A stretch of 64,000 nucleotides of DNA from CAVQOB01 sp963714325 (GCA_963714325.1 CAVQOB010000014.1:142673-206672); one strand, 5' to 3'. Shown: positions 17,338 to 27,506, counted from the first letter of the stretch. Translations and numbers: made by a program. Notes: generated from the letters alone by a model not told the origin.

Positions 17338-19594
17338 ATGAGCGACAAAACGATTCCCCCTTCGGGCGGGCACCAGGAACCTGTAAAACTGAAGGATGCG
17401 CTGGAAGAGCGCTACCTTTCCTATGCGCTGTCGACCATCATGCATCGTGCCCTGCCCGACGTGCGTGACGGCCTGAAGCCGGTGCATCGCCGCATTCTGT
17501 TCGCCATGCGCGAGCTCAATCTCGATCCGGCCGGCGGCTATCGCAAGTGCGCCAAGATCGTCGGCGAAGTGATGGGCAACTATCATCCGCACGGCAACCT
17601 CGCGATCTATGACGCGCTGGTCCGCCTCGCGCAGGATTTCTCGGTGCGCTATCCCGCTGGTCGACGGCCAGGGAAACTTCGGCAACATCGATGGCGATAA
17701 CGCCGCCGCCGATCGTTATACGGAAGCCAAGCTGACGACGCCGCGGTCGACCTGCTTGACCGGCATCGACGAGGACACCGTCGATTTCCGCCCCAACTAC
17801 GATGGGCGCGAGCAGGAGCCGAGCGTTCTGCCGGCCGGGTTCCCGAATCTGCTCGCCAACGGCTCGACCGGCATCGCCGTCGGCATGGCGACCAACATTC
17901 CCCCGCACAACGTCGATGAACTCTGCGCCGCGATCCTGCATCTCCTGAAGCACCCGAACGCGACGATCGAGAAACTGGTCGAGTTCGTGCCCGGCCCCGA
18001 TTTCCCGACCGGTGGCGTCATGGTCGAGCCGAAAGAGCAGATCCTCGAGGCCTACAAGACCGGCCGCGGCGGGTTCCGCGTCACGCGCCAAGTGGCACAA
18101 GGAAGAGACAACTCGCGGCGGTTACCAGGTGGTCATCACCGAGATCCCCTACACCGTTCAGAAGGGCAAGCTCGTCGAGAAACTCGCCGAATTGATCGAA
18201 CTCAAGAAAGCGCCGCTGCTCGGCGACGTGCGCGACGAAAGTGCGGAAGACATCCGCCTCATCGTCGAGCCGAAGACGCGCAACGTCGAACCGGTGGTGC
18301 TGATGGAAAGCCTGTTCCGCCTGTCGGAACTGGAGGTCCGCTTCGGACTCAACATGAACGTTCTGTCCAAGGGCCAGGTGCCGAACGTGCTGTCGCTGCG
18401 CGAAGTGCTGAAGGAATGGCTCGATCATCGCAAGGACGTGCTCGTTCGCCGCAATCAGTTCCGCTTGAAGAAGATCGAGCATCGCCTCGAGGTTCTCGAC
18501 GGCTACCTGATCGCCTACCTCAACATCGATGAGGTGATCCGCATCATCCGCTTCGAGGACGAGCCGAAGCAGACGCTGATGAGCCCGCTTCAAGCTGAGC
18601 GAAGTGCAGACCGACGCGATCCTGAATCTGCGCTTGAAGTCGTTGTCACGCCTCGAAGAGCAGCAGATCAAGGGCGAGCACACCGAACTGACCAAGGAGC
18701 GCCGCGAGATCAAGGCGCTTCTGAAGTCCGACGATTTGCAGTGGGAGCGCATCGCCGGCGAAGTGAAGGAGACGCGCGAACTCTATTCCAAGAAGACTGC
18801 AGCTCGGCCGCCGCCGCACCTCATTCGCCGAAGCGCCAACCATCGAAGTCGAGATGGAGCAGGCAATGATCGAGAAAGAGCCGATCACCGTGATCCTCTC
18901 TGAGAAGGGTTGGATCCGCGCCATGAAAGGCCATCAGGACGATTTCGCCAAGCTCGAGTTCAAGCAGGGCGACGCGTTAAAACACGCCATCAAGGCCTCG
19001 ACCACTGACAAGCTGATCGTCTTTGCCACCAACGGCAAGTTCTTCACCCTGGAGGCCAACCAGTTGCCGGGCGGCCGCGGTCATGGCGAGCCGCTGCGGC
19101 TGATGGTCGACTTGGAGGAAAACCACGACTTCCGCGAGATTTTCGTCCACGACCCCGCCCGCAAACTGCTGGTCGCAGCAACCTCTGGACACGGCTTCGT
19201 CGTGCCGGAAGAAGAAGTCGTGGCCTCGACCCGCAAAGGCAAGCAAGTTCTCAATATCGCCGAGCCCGATGAAGCCTGCGTTTGCGTTCCCGTCGACGGC
19301 GACATGGTCGCAACCGTCGGCGAGAACCGCAAGATGCTGGTCTTCAAGTTGGACGAGGTCAACGAGATGGCGCGCGGCAAGGGTGTCATCCTGCAGCGCT
19401 TCAAGGATGGCGCATTGCTCGACGTGCGCGTGTTCCATAAGAAGGAGGGCCTGACTTGGCTTGACTCGGCCTCGCGCACCTTCACGTTGCCGATGTCCGA
19501 TCTCAAGGAATGGGTTGGCGAGCGCGCGCAAGCCGGCCGCGTCGTGCCGAAGGGCTTCCCGCGTTCGAACAAGTTCGGGCCGGCATTTGAGTAG
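17338..19594 (+). CDS. parC: DNA topoisomerase IV subunit A, split by frameshifts
   Basis: Restored, this encodes about 750 residues of the ATP-independent cleavage subunit of topoisomerase IV, which decatenates daughter chromosomes with ParE. The N-terminal ALPDVRDGLKPVHRRILFAM and the active-site Tyr in AADRYTEA (codon 17717-17719) are clear. The C-terminal blades end in KGVILQRFKDGALLDVRVF, which favours ParC over GyrA. Breaks occur near 17655 (extra C), 18083, 18584 (extra C) and 18803. A compensated missing/extra base pair lies near 17737 and 17762. The gene is essential, so sequencing error is the likely cause. Confidence 0.9.
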
Positions 19595-19613
19595 ATCCCG
19601 TGAGGCGGGAGCG

Positions 19614-20087
19614 ATGAACCACATTCGAAAGCTGCGCCTCCTTCATCTCCTGCTGGCCACGGTTCTGGCAGCAGGCCTGATTGGCAGCCTGACCGCCGGC
19701 CCTGCCTCGGCGCAAACCGCCGCATGCACCAAGGCTGATTTTGAGGGCGTTGTCGATCAGGCCGCCGGCACGCTGCGCGATTTCAACGTCAAGAACACCG
19801 CCCTGTTCCAGAACAAGCTCCGCGCCCTCAAGGAGAAGCGCAGCTGGAGCAATGACCAATTCCTGAAAGAGGGCGCAACCTACGTCCGCGACGAAAAAAT
19901 CATCGCCTTCGACGAGCAGACCGAAGATCTGCTGCAGCGGCTCAATGCGGCCGGCACCGTGCAAGACGCCAAGCCCGATTGCAACTTGCTCGCCGAATTG
20001 CGCAAGACGATGACCGCGCTCGTCGAAGCGCAGCGCTCCAAGTGGGCCTACATGTTCGGCAAAGTCGACGCCGAACTGGCTCGATAG
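19614..20087 (+). CDS. Secreted hypothetical protein
   Basis: A 157-residue protein with a clear Sec signal peptide (basic MNHIRKLR, hydrophobic LLATVLAAGLIGSL, cleavage after ASAQ). The mature part is charged and helical (LRDFNVKNTALFQNKLRALK), with Cys residues near both ends (TAACTKADF, DAKPDCNLL). ATG 19614 is preceded by GGCGGGAG. It sits 19 nt after parC and is probably periplasmic. I do not recognise a family. It does not look like a TAXI-type binding protein for the TRAP permease downstream. Confidence 0.7.
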   Translation: MNHIRKLRLLHLLLATVLAAGLIGSLTAGPASAQTAACTKADFEGVVDQAAGTLRDFNVKNTALFQNKLRALKEKRSWSNDQFLKEGATYVRDEKIIAFDEQTEDLLQRLNAAGTVQDAKPDCNLLAELRKTMTALVEAQRSKWAYMFGKVDAELAR

Positions 20088-20266
20088 CCGTTCGCCCCCG
20101 GCCGCGACCAGGTTCGCACGGCGATAAATCGCAACATTTTAGCGTCGCTGGTCGGCTTTCCGGCGTCCGCCCTGCCTATCCCCTTGACCGGATTGGCTGA
20201 TCCCGGCACTGCTGGGCCAGAACCATGGTCGAAGAACCATGCCGACCGGGGTGAAGGAAACAGCAG

Positions 20267-22382
20267 ATGTCCAGCACGACGCCAGCGGCACCCATTGCCG
20301 CAGCCAACTCAACCGCGATTACCGCCGGGCTGGACGCCGACACCGCCAAGCGCGTCGAGGAATTGATCGAGGAAGACGAGGGCGCCACCAACCGTCTCGG
20401 TGGTGTCGTCGGCCAACTCCTGCTCTGGGCCGCCGTTTTTTCTTCCCTGTTCCATCTTTATGCCGCCGCCGCCGGCTCGTGGCCGTTCAAATGGGCGCCG
20501 ATCATCGACACCCAACTGCTCCGTCCGCTCCACGTCGGCATCATGATGGCGCTGGTCTTCCTTTATTTCCCGATCAGCAAAAGTTTCCGCAATCGCATCA
20601 CCGTCTTCGATTGGCTGGCGGCGGCGCTCAGCATCGGCGTCGTCGTCTACATCGTCAGTCAAGGCGAGGAGTTCGGCGAACGCGCGATATTGCCGAGCCA
20701 GTCAGACTTCATCATTGGCTTATTGTTCCTGACCCTGCTGCTCGAAGCAACGCGCCGCTCCACTGGATGGATCATGCCGGTGGTGTCGCTGGTCTTCGTC
20801 GCCTATGCCCTCGCTGGTCACATGCTGCCGGCGCCCTGGACTCACCGCGGCTACGGCGTCGACCGCCTCGTCGGTCATCTCTATCAGACGCTTGAAGGCG
20901 TCTACGGCACAACGGTCGACGTTTCCTCGTCGCTGATCATCTTGTTCACGATCTACGGCGCCGTGCTGCAGTATTCGGGCGCCGGCAAGTTCTTTATCGA
21001 CTTCTCGTTCGCGGCGATGGGCGGCAAGCGCAACGCCGCCGGCCGCGCCGTCGTGCTGTCGTCGTTCCTGATGGGCGGACCGTCCGGCTCCGGCGTAGCA
21101 ACCACCGTCACCATCGGCACCGTCGCCTATCCACTTTTGCAGAAGGCCGGATACGAGAAAAACGCCGCTGGCGGATTGCTCGCAGCTGGTGGCCTCGGCG
21201 CCATCATTTCCCCGCCGGTGTTGGGTGCCGCCGCGTTCCTGATCGCCGAATTCCTCAAGATCTCGTATCTCGACGTCATCCGCATGGCGCTCATCCCGAC
21301 CGTGCTCTACTATTTCGCGATCCTGGTGATGGTCGAGCTCGAACTCGAAAAAATATGGCGGCGGCGATGAAATCCTGATCCCGAAAGGCGAGCTCTGGCG
21401 CATCACTAAAACCTACTGGTTTCACTTCACGTCGCTGATCTCGATCATCGTCTTCATGCTGCTCGGCTTCTCGCCGGTCCTCAGCGTTTTCTGGGCGACG
21501 GTCATGGCGTGGTTGGTCAGTTATCTGCGCCGTGATACCGCGCTCACGCCGACGAAATTACAGCGCGCCATGGCCGATGGTACGACCGGCGTCTTGAACG
21601 TTGCAGCGACCTGCGCCTGCGCCGGCATCATCGTCGGCGTCGTCACGTTGACCGGATTGGCCCAACGCTTCGCCGATATCATCATCGGCTACGCGCAAGG
21701 TAACCTGCTGCTGACGGCGATCTATACCGGCGCCATCGTCTGGGTTGTCGGCCTCGCCGTGCCGGTCACCGCCTCCTACATCATGTGCGCGGTGATCGCA
21801 GCTCCTGCCCTGATCAAGCTCGGCGTGCCCGACTACGCGGCACATATGTTCATCTTCTATTACGCCGTGCTCTCCGAGGTCTCGCCGCCGACCGCGCTGT
21901 CACCCTTTGCCGCCGCCGCCATCACCGGTGGCAGTCCTTACAAGACGACGATGCAGTCCTGGAAGTACACGATGCCGGCATTCCTGGTGCCGTTCGTGTT
22001 CGTCCTCGATCCGCTCGGCGTTGGCCTGCTACTGCAGATGCCGAAGGGCGGCAACTGGTTCGATATCGTTGAGATCACGCTTGAGACGGCGGTCGGAATC
22101 GCGCTGCTGGCGTTCGCCTTTCAGCACCGGTTCCTGAAACCGAATACAATCGTCGAGGGCGTATTGTTTGTGCTGGCAGGGCTTTGTCTGGTGCTGCCGA
22201 AGCTGATCAACGTCGGCTGGCAATGGCTTGTCGGGTGGGATATCGAAACCTATTCGACGACGCTCGCCGGCATCGGCTGGCACTTCGGCTACAATGTGCC
22301 GATCGGCCTCGCCATCGCCGCCATCGCCGTCGCCCTGCAGAAGCTCCGGCGTGATCCCGCAGCCGTCCCGGCGAAGGCTTAA
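20267..22382 (+). CDS. Fused TRAP transporter permease (4TM-12TM type), one frameshift
   Basis: About 704 residues when one extra A in a run of six (21348-21353) is removed; the frame then reads EKYGGGDEILIPKGELWR across the break. The N-terminal small-subunit-like helices are followed by the large DctM-like part. Motifs include FLMGGPSGSGVATTVTIG, AAGGLGAIISPPVLGAAAF and, in the second half, EVSPPTALSPFAAAAITGG. Fused permeases of this type usually work with a TAXI-family periplasmic protein, but none is adjacent. The substrate is probably an organic acid. Its stop codon overlaps the convergent aldolase stop (TTAA). Confidence 0.88.
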
Positions 22383-23419
22383 GCCATCACTGCTTTCCAA
22401 GCCGCACACGCCGTCTCGATATCATCGCGCGAAACATCCAAGTGCGTGACTGCGCGCAACATAACCGGGGTCATCGCGCCGATACGGACGCCCTTCTGCA
22501 GAAGCGCCGCGCTGATGTCTGGCGCGCTGCGCCCCGTGGCGGAAACGTCGAGGAATAACAGGTTGGTCTCGACCTTCGGATTGAGTACCGTAACGCCCTT
22601 GGTCGCGCCAAGCACGCTGGCTAACCGCTTGGCGTTGCTGTGATCCTCGGTCAGCCGGTTTATATTGTGGTCAAGCGCGTACAGACCCGCCGCAGCGATG
22701 ATGCCCGATTGACGCATCGCGCCACCCATCCGGTGCTTCCATCGCCACGCCTCGTTGATGAACTCCTTCGAGCCGGCAAGCACGCCCCCGACCGGACATC
22801 CGAGCCCCTTCGAGAGATCGAACCAGACACTGTCGCAACCCTCGCTCATCGCCGCCGCGCTGATGCCTGACGCCGCCACCGCATTCGGCAGGCGCGCGCC
22901 ATCCATGTGCAAAGCAAGCTTGTGCCGCCGCGCCGATGCCGCCACGTCGGCGACTTGTTCCAGCGTCCAAACAGCGCCGCCACCGAGGTTCTGTGTTTGC
23001 TCGATAGTTACCAGCCGCGAACGCGGATGATGTCGGCTGCCGATCGGGCGGACGGCCGCATCGACGTCCGCGCCTGAAAATATCCCATGCGTCGTTTTGA
23101 TCGGGAAATTGTGCGCCCGCGCAGTGACGGCGCCACCAGCGGCTTCATAATTGAAGATATGACACTTATCGGCACCGATGACTTCGTCACCCGCCTGGCA
23201 GTGCACCGCCAGCGCAATCTGATTGCACATCGTGCCGGATGGCAGGAACACCGCCGCCGCCTTGCCGAGCAGCACCGCCACGCGGTCTTCGAGCGCCCGC
23301 GTCGTCGGGTCCTCGCCGCGCTGCTCGTCACCGACTTCGGCCTCCGCCATCGCCTTGCGCATGCCGGCGCTCGGCCGTGTCGCGGTGTCGCTGAACAGAT
23401 CGATCAGGCGGTTCTTCAT
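22379..23419 (-). CDS. ltaE: Low-specificity threonine aldolase
   Basis: A 346-residue fold-type I PLP enzyme that cleaves L-threonine/allo-threonine to glycine and acetaldehyde. The Schiff-base lysine is Lys204 in FDLSKGLGCPVG. Asp173 in HMDGARLPNA pairs with the pyridine nitrogen, and CHIFNYEAGG-like residues (86-95) form the PLP stacking region. The N-terminus LIDLFSDTATRPSAGMRKAM is typical. It is convergent with the TRAP permease, sharing four bases of stop codon, and there is no room for a separate terminator. It could be a beta-hydroxyaspartate or phenylserine aldolase instead. Confidence 0.9.
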   Translation of the reverse strand: MKNRLIDLFSDTATRPSAGMRKAMAEAEVGDEQRGEDPTTRALEDRVAVLLGKAAAVFLPSGTMCNQIALAVHCQAGDEVIGADKCHIFNYEAAGGAVTARAHNFPIKTTHGIFSGADVDAAVRPIGSRHHPRSRLVTIEQTQNLGGGAVWTLEQVADVAASARRHKLALHMDGARLPNAVAASGISAAAMSEGCDSVWFDLSKGLGCPVGGVLAGSKEFINEAWRWKHRMGGAMRQSGIIAAAGLYALDHNINRLTEDHSNAKRLASVLGATKGVTVLNPKVETNLLFLDVSATGRSAPDISAALLQKGVRIGAMTPVMLRAVTHLDVSRDDIETACAAWKAVMA

Positions 23420-23575
23420 GGGCCTTCCTCGTCAAGATGGATCGCGCGCGAGACCAGCAGGCCGCGATGCGGCAGTCATTAATTTCAGTTGTTTCGCGCT
23501 CTGATTGCTTCACGCCCCAGGCTCCCGCGCCTAGCCTCGGCCTTCAAAGTTTACGGGGCAAACAGGAGAAATGCC

Positions 23576-24361
23576 ATGCAGTTCGGCAAAGATATCGTCG
23601 CGGTCGTCACCGGCGGCGCGTCGGGCCTCGGAGGTGCTACGGCCAAGGCGCTGGCCGAGAAGGGCGCCAAAGTCGCCGTCCTCGATCTCAACGAGGAACT
23701 TGGAGCCAAGCACGCCAAGGCCATCGGCGGCCAGTTCTTCAAGTGCGACGTTACCAGCGAAGCGTCGGTCGACGCGGCCCTCGCCGCCTCCCGCAAGGCG
23801 TTCGGCAGCGAGCGGGTGCTGGTCAATTGCGCTGGCATCGCCATCGCCAAGCGCATTACCCGCAAGAACAAAGACACCGGCAACGTTGATCCTCATGACC
23901 TCGCCAGCTTCACAAAAGTGATCCAGATCAATCTGATCGGCACGTTCCTGATGCTGTCCAAGGTTGCCGCGCAGATGCAGACATTGCCGCCGCTGAACGA
24001 CGACGGCGAGCGCGGCGTCATGATCTGTACCGCTTCCGTCGCCGCCACCGATGGCCAGATCGGGCAGGTCGCCTATGCCGCGTCGAAAGGTGGCGTGCTC
24101 GCCATGACGCTGCCGGTCGCGCGCGACCTTGCCCAGTCCGGCATCCGCGTCTGCACCATCATGCCCGGCCTGTTCCACACCCCGATGTTCGACACGCTCC
24201 CCGACGATGCCAAGAAAGCGCTGGCTGCCTCAGTGCCGTTCCCATCTCGTTTGGGATCACCCAAAGAATATGCAGCGCTTGCATTGCATATCTGCGAAAA
24301 CGGCATGTTGAATGGCGAGGGTATCCGCCTTGACGGCGCGATCCGTCTGCCGCCTCGGTGA
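23576..24361 (+). CDS. SDR family dehydrogenase (3-hydroxyacyl-CoA dehydrogenase type II-like)
   Basis: A 261-residue short-chain dehydrogenase, with ATG 23576 behind AGGAGA. The NAD-binding motif is TGGASGLGGATAKAL, followed by the acidic pocket VLDLNEE and NCAGIA. The catalytic Ser/Tyr/Lys are seen in CTASVAATDG and AYAASKGG. The long insertion KNKDTGNVDPHDLASF and the MPGLFHTPMF segment match the HSD17B10-like branch, which oxidises 3-hydroxyacyl-CoA in fatty-acid or isoleucine breakdown. No other beta-oxidation genes lie nearby. Confidence 0.9.
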   Translation: MQFGKDIVAVVTGGASGLGGATAKALAEKGAKVAVLDLNEELGAKHAKAIGGQFFKCDVTSEASVDAALAASRKAFGSERVLVNCAGIAIAKRITRKNKDTGNVDPHDLASFTKVIQINLIGTFLMLSKVAAQMQTLPPLNDDGERGVMICTASVAATDGQIGQVAYAASKGGVLAMTLPVARDLAQSGIRVCTIMPGLFHTPMFDTLPDDAKKALAASVPFPSRLGSPKEYAALALHICENGMLNGEGIRLDGAIRLPPR

Positions 24362-24484
24362 ACTGAACGCGGTGCACGTCGGAAAATTTTATGAATGGAT
24401 CAAACCAGTGCTGGCCGCTGCGGTTCGCACGCGATATAGAGCACGGACAGAAGTCTAATCTGAATGTGTAGGTAGTGCGTAGGA

Positions 24485-25546
24485 ATGTCGCCGCATCAAA
24501 CAAAGGCAAGCGCCGGTAAATCCCTCGCGCTGATCGTCGGAGCGTTGGCCCTGGTTGGCGCCATTGGCACAGAGATCGGCTCATGGCGATCACCCTCGCA
24601 GTCGGCCACGGCTGGACAAGCGCGCGCGACGCCAATGCCAGCTCCAACTCAAAATCAGGCCGCCGTCGCACAGCCGGTTGGCGATTCCGCTGCGACCGAT
24701 CCAGCAACCGACGACACCATCCAGACTAGACTGACGGCGCTTGAATTCTGGGATGCACTCAACGCTGTTTCCCCTGGTCAGCACGACATCAGCATCACGG
24801 AAGGCGGCAAGCGGGTCCGCGACGCGCGTCCCGCGTTGCCAGCCGTGCGCCCAATGGCGCGCAGCGCGACCGAAGGCGGCGACCGCCGCGTCGTTCGCAC
24901 CAGCAGCGCCGCCAGCACCTATCGCACGGTCTGCGTGCGCGTCTGTGACGGCTTTTTCTGGCCGGTCAGCTTCGCCGCCACGCCAAAGGATTTCGCCCGC
25001 GACCAGCAGACCTGCAGTGCCAGTTGCGATAGCGAAGTCCGCCTATTCAGCTACCGGAATGGCGGCAGTAGTCGCGAGGACCCATTTGCAGTGATGCAGG
25101 ATGCGAATGGGGCGCCCTACACATCACTGAAGTCGGCCTACCAGTTCCGCAACACCTACAACGAAGCCTGCAAGTGCAAGCCGCATCCGTGGGAGGCAGC
25201 ATCCCAAGATCGCCACAAGGTCCCGTCGACAGCGCCAGCCGAACCCAGCACCAATACGCCGGCCAGCAGCGCAGGGTGGGCGGACCTGCGGGCTAAGATC
25301 GCAAGCGCGCAGTCCGCCGCGCGAGGCGAACCAGTTGCGCCATCAGAACCGGCCAAAGCGAGCCCGCCAGCCAACGTGCCGCGCAAAGCCGACCGGCCAT
25401 CAAAATCCGCGTCATCGCGTGCCGCCTCCAGCATTGCGGCCGCCAAACCTGCGCCACGCCGAGCGGCGTCAGGTAATGGTGGCGTCGTCATGCTCTATTT
25501 GGGTGCCCGTCCACCCATCACCGTGCGCATCGAGCCTGCGTCCTAA
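24485..25546 (+). CDS. DUF2865 domain-containing secreted protein (first of a tandem pair)
   Basis: A 353-residue exported protein. After a signal-like helix (LALIVGALALVGAIGTEIG) comes a low-complexity region rich in Ala/Pro/Gln. The DUF2865 core follows, with RTVCVRVCDGFFWPVSFA, a spaced Cys pair in QQTCSASCDSEVRLF and EACKCKPHPWE near residue 233. The C-terminal third is Ala/Lys/Pro-rich and likely disordered. The Cys pattern suggests disulfides in the periplasm. Function is unknown. It is followed 168 nt later by a paralogue with the same core. Confidence 0.83.
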   Translation: MSPHQTKASAGKSLALIVGALALVGAIGTEIGSWRSPSQSATAGQARATPMPAPTQNQAAVAQPVGDSAATDPATDDTIQTRLTALEFWDALNAVSPGQHDISITEGGKRVRDARPALPAVRPMARSATEGGDRRVVRTSSAASTYRTVCVRVCDGFFWPVSFAATPKDFARDQQTCSASCDSEVRLFSYRNGGSSREDPFAVMQDANGAPYTSLKSAYQFRNTYNEACKCKPHPWEAASQDRHKVPSTAPAEPSTNTPASSAGWADLRAKIASAQSAARGEPVAPSEPAKASPPANVPRKADRPSKSASSRAASSIAAAKPAPRRAASGNGGVVMLYLGARPPITVRIEPAS

Positions 25547-25713
25547 ATTGCCGTTGCGTCAAATGCCGGCACATGCATTCAGCAAAAATTTGCTTTTCCC
25601 CGCCATGATATCGCTCAGAGAGTCCGCGCGCGTCGCGTCGTCGGGTACGAAGTCATGTTGCGTGTAAGGGGTACAGCGGTCGCCGGGACGGTTGGCGTGG
25701 CGCTGTAGAAAGC

Positions 25714-26610
25714 ATGCGGTTGCGTTCTCAGGTGAAGGTGGTTTGTGCGGCAGCTGCATTGCTTGTCTTGCCAGTCGCAACCGGCTGGCAATCCGCTGCT
25801 GCGCAGGGATTTTTTGAATCACTCTTTGGTTGGGGGGGCGGCGCCAAATCAGCGCCACCCCAAGCCAATTCCGCGCCCAATCAAGGACGCGCCGGCAATG
25901 CACCCTTTCTGACACCCGGCGGCTATCCTTACTCGACATACGGCTCGCCGGGCGCCAATCAGCCGCGCACTGGGCGCAACACCGATGACGACGATGACAA
26001 TGCCGGTGGCGGCAACGGTCAGAAATTCCGCACCGTCTGCGTCCGCATGTGCGACGGCTTCTATTTTCCGCTGAGCTTCGCCGCGACCCGCAAGAACTTC
26101 TATTCTGATGGCCAACGCTGTCAGTCGCAATGCGGCGAAGAGGGCCGGATGTTCTACCTGCCAAGTCCCGATGGCGATATGGATCAGGCGATCGATCTCG
26201 CCGGCCGGCCCTATAGCCGGCTGCCCAATGCCTTCAGGTATCGCAAAGTCCAGGTCGAAAGTTGTGCTTGCCGACCGCAGCCCTGGTCGGACGCGGAAAT
26301 CGCGCGCCATCGCCACTATGCCGAAGCCGCCGCACGCGATCCGGCCGCCGCCAAACCCGCCTCTGACGCTGAGGTGCCGTCCAAGTCTGATGCGAAAATT
26401 GACAGCGCCAATGACGCCGCAACAAAACCTGAATATAAGCCAACCCGCGTGAAATCCGCCGAGCGTCGCAAACCGCCCTCCTATCCAGCCGTGCGTCCGG
26501 CATCGGTGGCCACATCCGTTAGGGCCACCAATCCCTCGGCGGCGGCATCGGCACCAGGCGGCGCCATGGCACTCGGCGTCAATGCGAAACACCGCTGGCC
26601 CGGCGATTGA
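25714..26610 (+). CDS. DUF2865 domain-containing secreted protein (second of a tandem pair)
   Basis: A 298-residue paralogue of the preceding gene. The signal peptide ends near WQSAAAQG. A Gly/Asn-rich segment with a run of five Asp leads to the core: RTVCVRMCDGFYFPLSFAAT, QRCQSQCGEEGRMFYLP and ESCACRPQPWS. The tail is basic and low-complexity. The two copies share the Cys framework but diverge elsewhere, so the duplication is old. Its 3' end lies 7 nt from the convergent phhB stop. Confidence 0.85.
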   Translation: MRLRSQVKVVCAAAALLVLPVATGWQSAAAQGFFESLFGWGGGAKSAPPQANSAPNQGRAGNAPFLTPGGYPYSTYGSPGANQPRTGRNTDDDDDNAGGGNGQKFRTVCVRMCDGFYFPLSFAATRKNFYSDGQRCQSQCGEEGRMFYLPSPDGDMDQAIDLAGRPYSRLPNAFRYRKVQVESCACRPQPWSDAEIARHRHYAEAAARDPAAAKPASDAEVPSKSDAKIDSANDAATKPEYKPTRVKSAERRKPPSYPAVRPASVATSVRATNPSAAASAPGGAMALGVNAKHRWPGD

Positions 26611-26616
26611 TCCGCG

Positions 26617-26922
26617 TTATTTGGCTCCGCTTTCCGACGCCAGTCGATCCATCGCCGTCGCCAGCTTGATATCAAGCGCGGTCAGCCCGCCGGCATCATG
26701 CGTCGACAGCACGACATGCACGCGGTTCCACACGTTGTGCCACTCCGGATGATGGTTCATCTGCTCGGCGATCATCGCCGCCCGCGTCATGAAACCGAAC
26801 GCCGCGTTAAAGTCGTTGAACGTGAACGTCCGCTCCATCGCGTCCCGCCCGGCAACCATCTGCCAGCGTTGCAGCTCGGCCAGTTGCGTTGTCCGTTCCG
26901 TTCCCGCAAGCCGCGTGGCCAT
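26617..26922 (-). CDS. phhB: 4a-hydroxytetrahydrobiopterin dehydratase (pterin-4a-carbinolamine dehydratase)
   Basis: A 101-residue PCD/DCoH protein. It dehydrates 4a-hydroxytetrahydropterin, recycling the cofactor of aromatic amino acid hydroxylases; some bacterial members act with molybdopterin enzymes. The family motif is clear in AEQMNHHPEWHNVWNRVHVVLSTHDAGGLT, given here in parts: EQMNHHPEWHNVW near residues 53-65 and LSTHDAGGLT near 72-81. Single domain of normal size. No phhA is in the window. Confidence 0.93.
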   Translation of the reverse strand: MATRLAGTERTTQLAELQRWQMVAGRDAMERTFTFNDFNAAFGFMTRAAMIAEQMNHHPEWHNVWNRVHVVLSTHDAGGLTALDIKLATAMDRLASESGAK

Positions 26923-26958
26923 GCTATGTCTCCTTCCGCTAAACTGCTGATGCGATCG

Positions 26959-27492
26959 TCAACTCAGATCATACGCCGCTTCGAGTGCGTACGGACCACC
27001 ACCCACGCCCGGTCGCGCCGACAGCAGCACGAACCGCTCGACGGCGATCGGTCCAAGCCGCAGATCGCCCTGCTGTTCGAGGAACTTCGCGACACGCGCC
27101 GCCCGTCCCTGCCGCATCCGTGCCAGCGTCACATGCGGCTTGAACGGTTTCGCTTCAGCGGCAAGCCCGGCCGATCGCGCCGCACGCTCGTGCTGCCGCT
27201 GCAGCGCGTCGAGGGCTTCATTTGGCTCGATCGCCGCAAACAGGGCTGTTGGATGATGCCCGCCGAACGCGCCAGCGCCGGAGATCTTCAGCGTGAACGG
27301 CGCCGCCCGCACCTCGTCAAGCGCTTGCGCAAAATCGTCGGCTTCACGCCCGGTGATGTCGCCGGCGAAACGCAATGTGATGTGCATGTTCTCCGCCCCG
27401 ACCCAATGCACATGCTGCAGATCGCCGCGGATCAGCGACAGCCGCAGTCGCACGTCGGCGGGGAGTTCAATCGCTGTGAACAGGCGCGGCAT
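26959..27492 (-). CDS. thpR: RNA 2',3'-cyclic phosphodiesterase (2H family)
   Basis: About 177 residues of the 2H phosphoesterase superfamily (formerly 2'-5' RNA ligase). The two catalytic HxT motifs are HITLRFAGD and HVTLARMRQ. The start MPRLFTAIELP is typical; an ATG 12 nt upstream (27504) is also possible. It opens 2',3'-cyclic phosphates on RNA ends. It follows the tesA-like gene by 15 nt, so the two are probably cotranscribed. Confidence 0.92.
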   Translation of the reverse strand: MPRLFTAIELPADVRLRLSLIRGDLQHVHWVGAENMHITLRFAGDITGREADDFAQALDEVRAAPFTLKISGAGAFGGHHPTALFAAIEPNEALDALQRQHERAARSAGLAAEAKPFKPHVTLARMRQGRAARVAKFLEQQGDLRLGPIAVERFVLLSARPGVGGGPYALEAAYDLS

Positions 27493-27506
27493 CGCAATTC
27501 TCAAGT

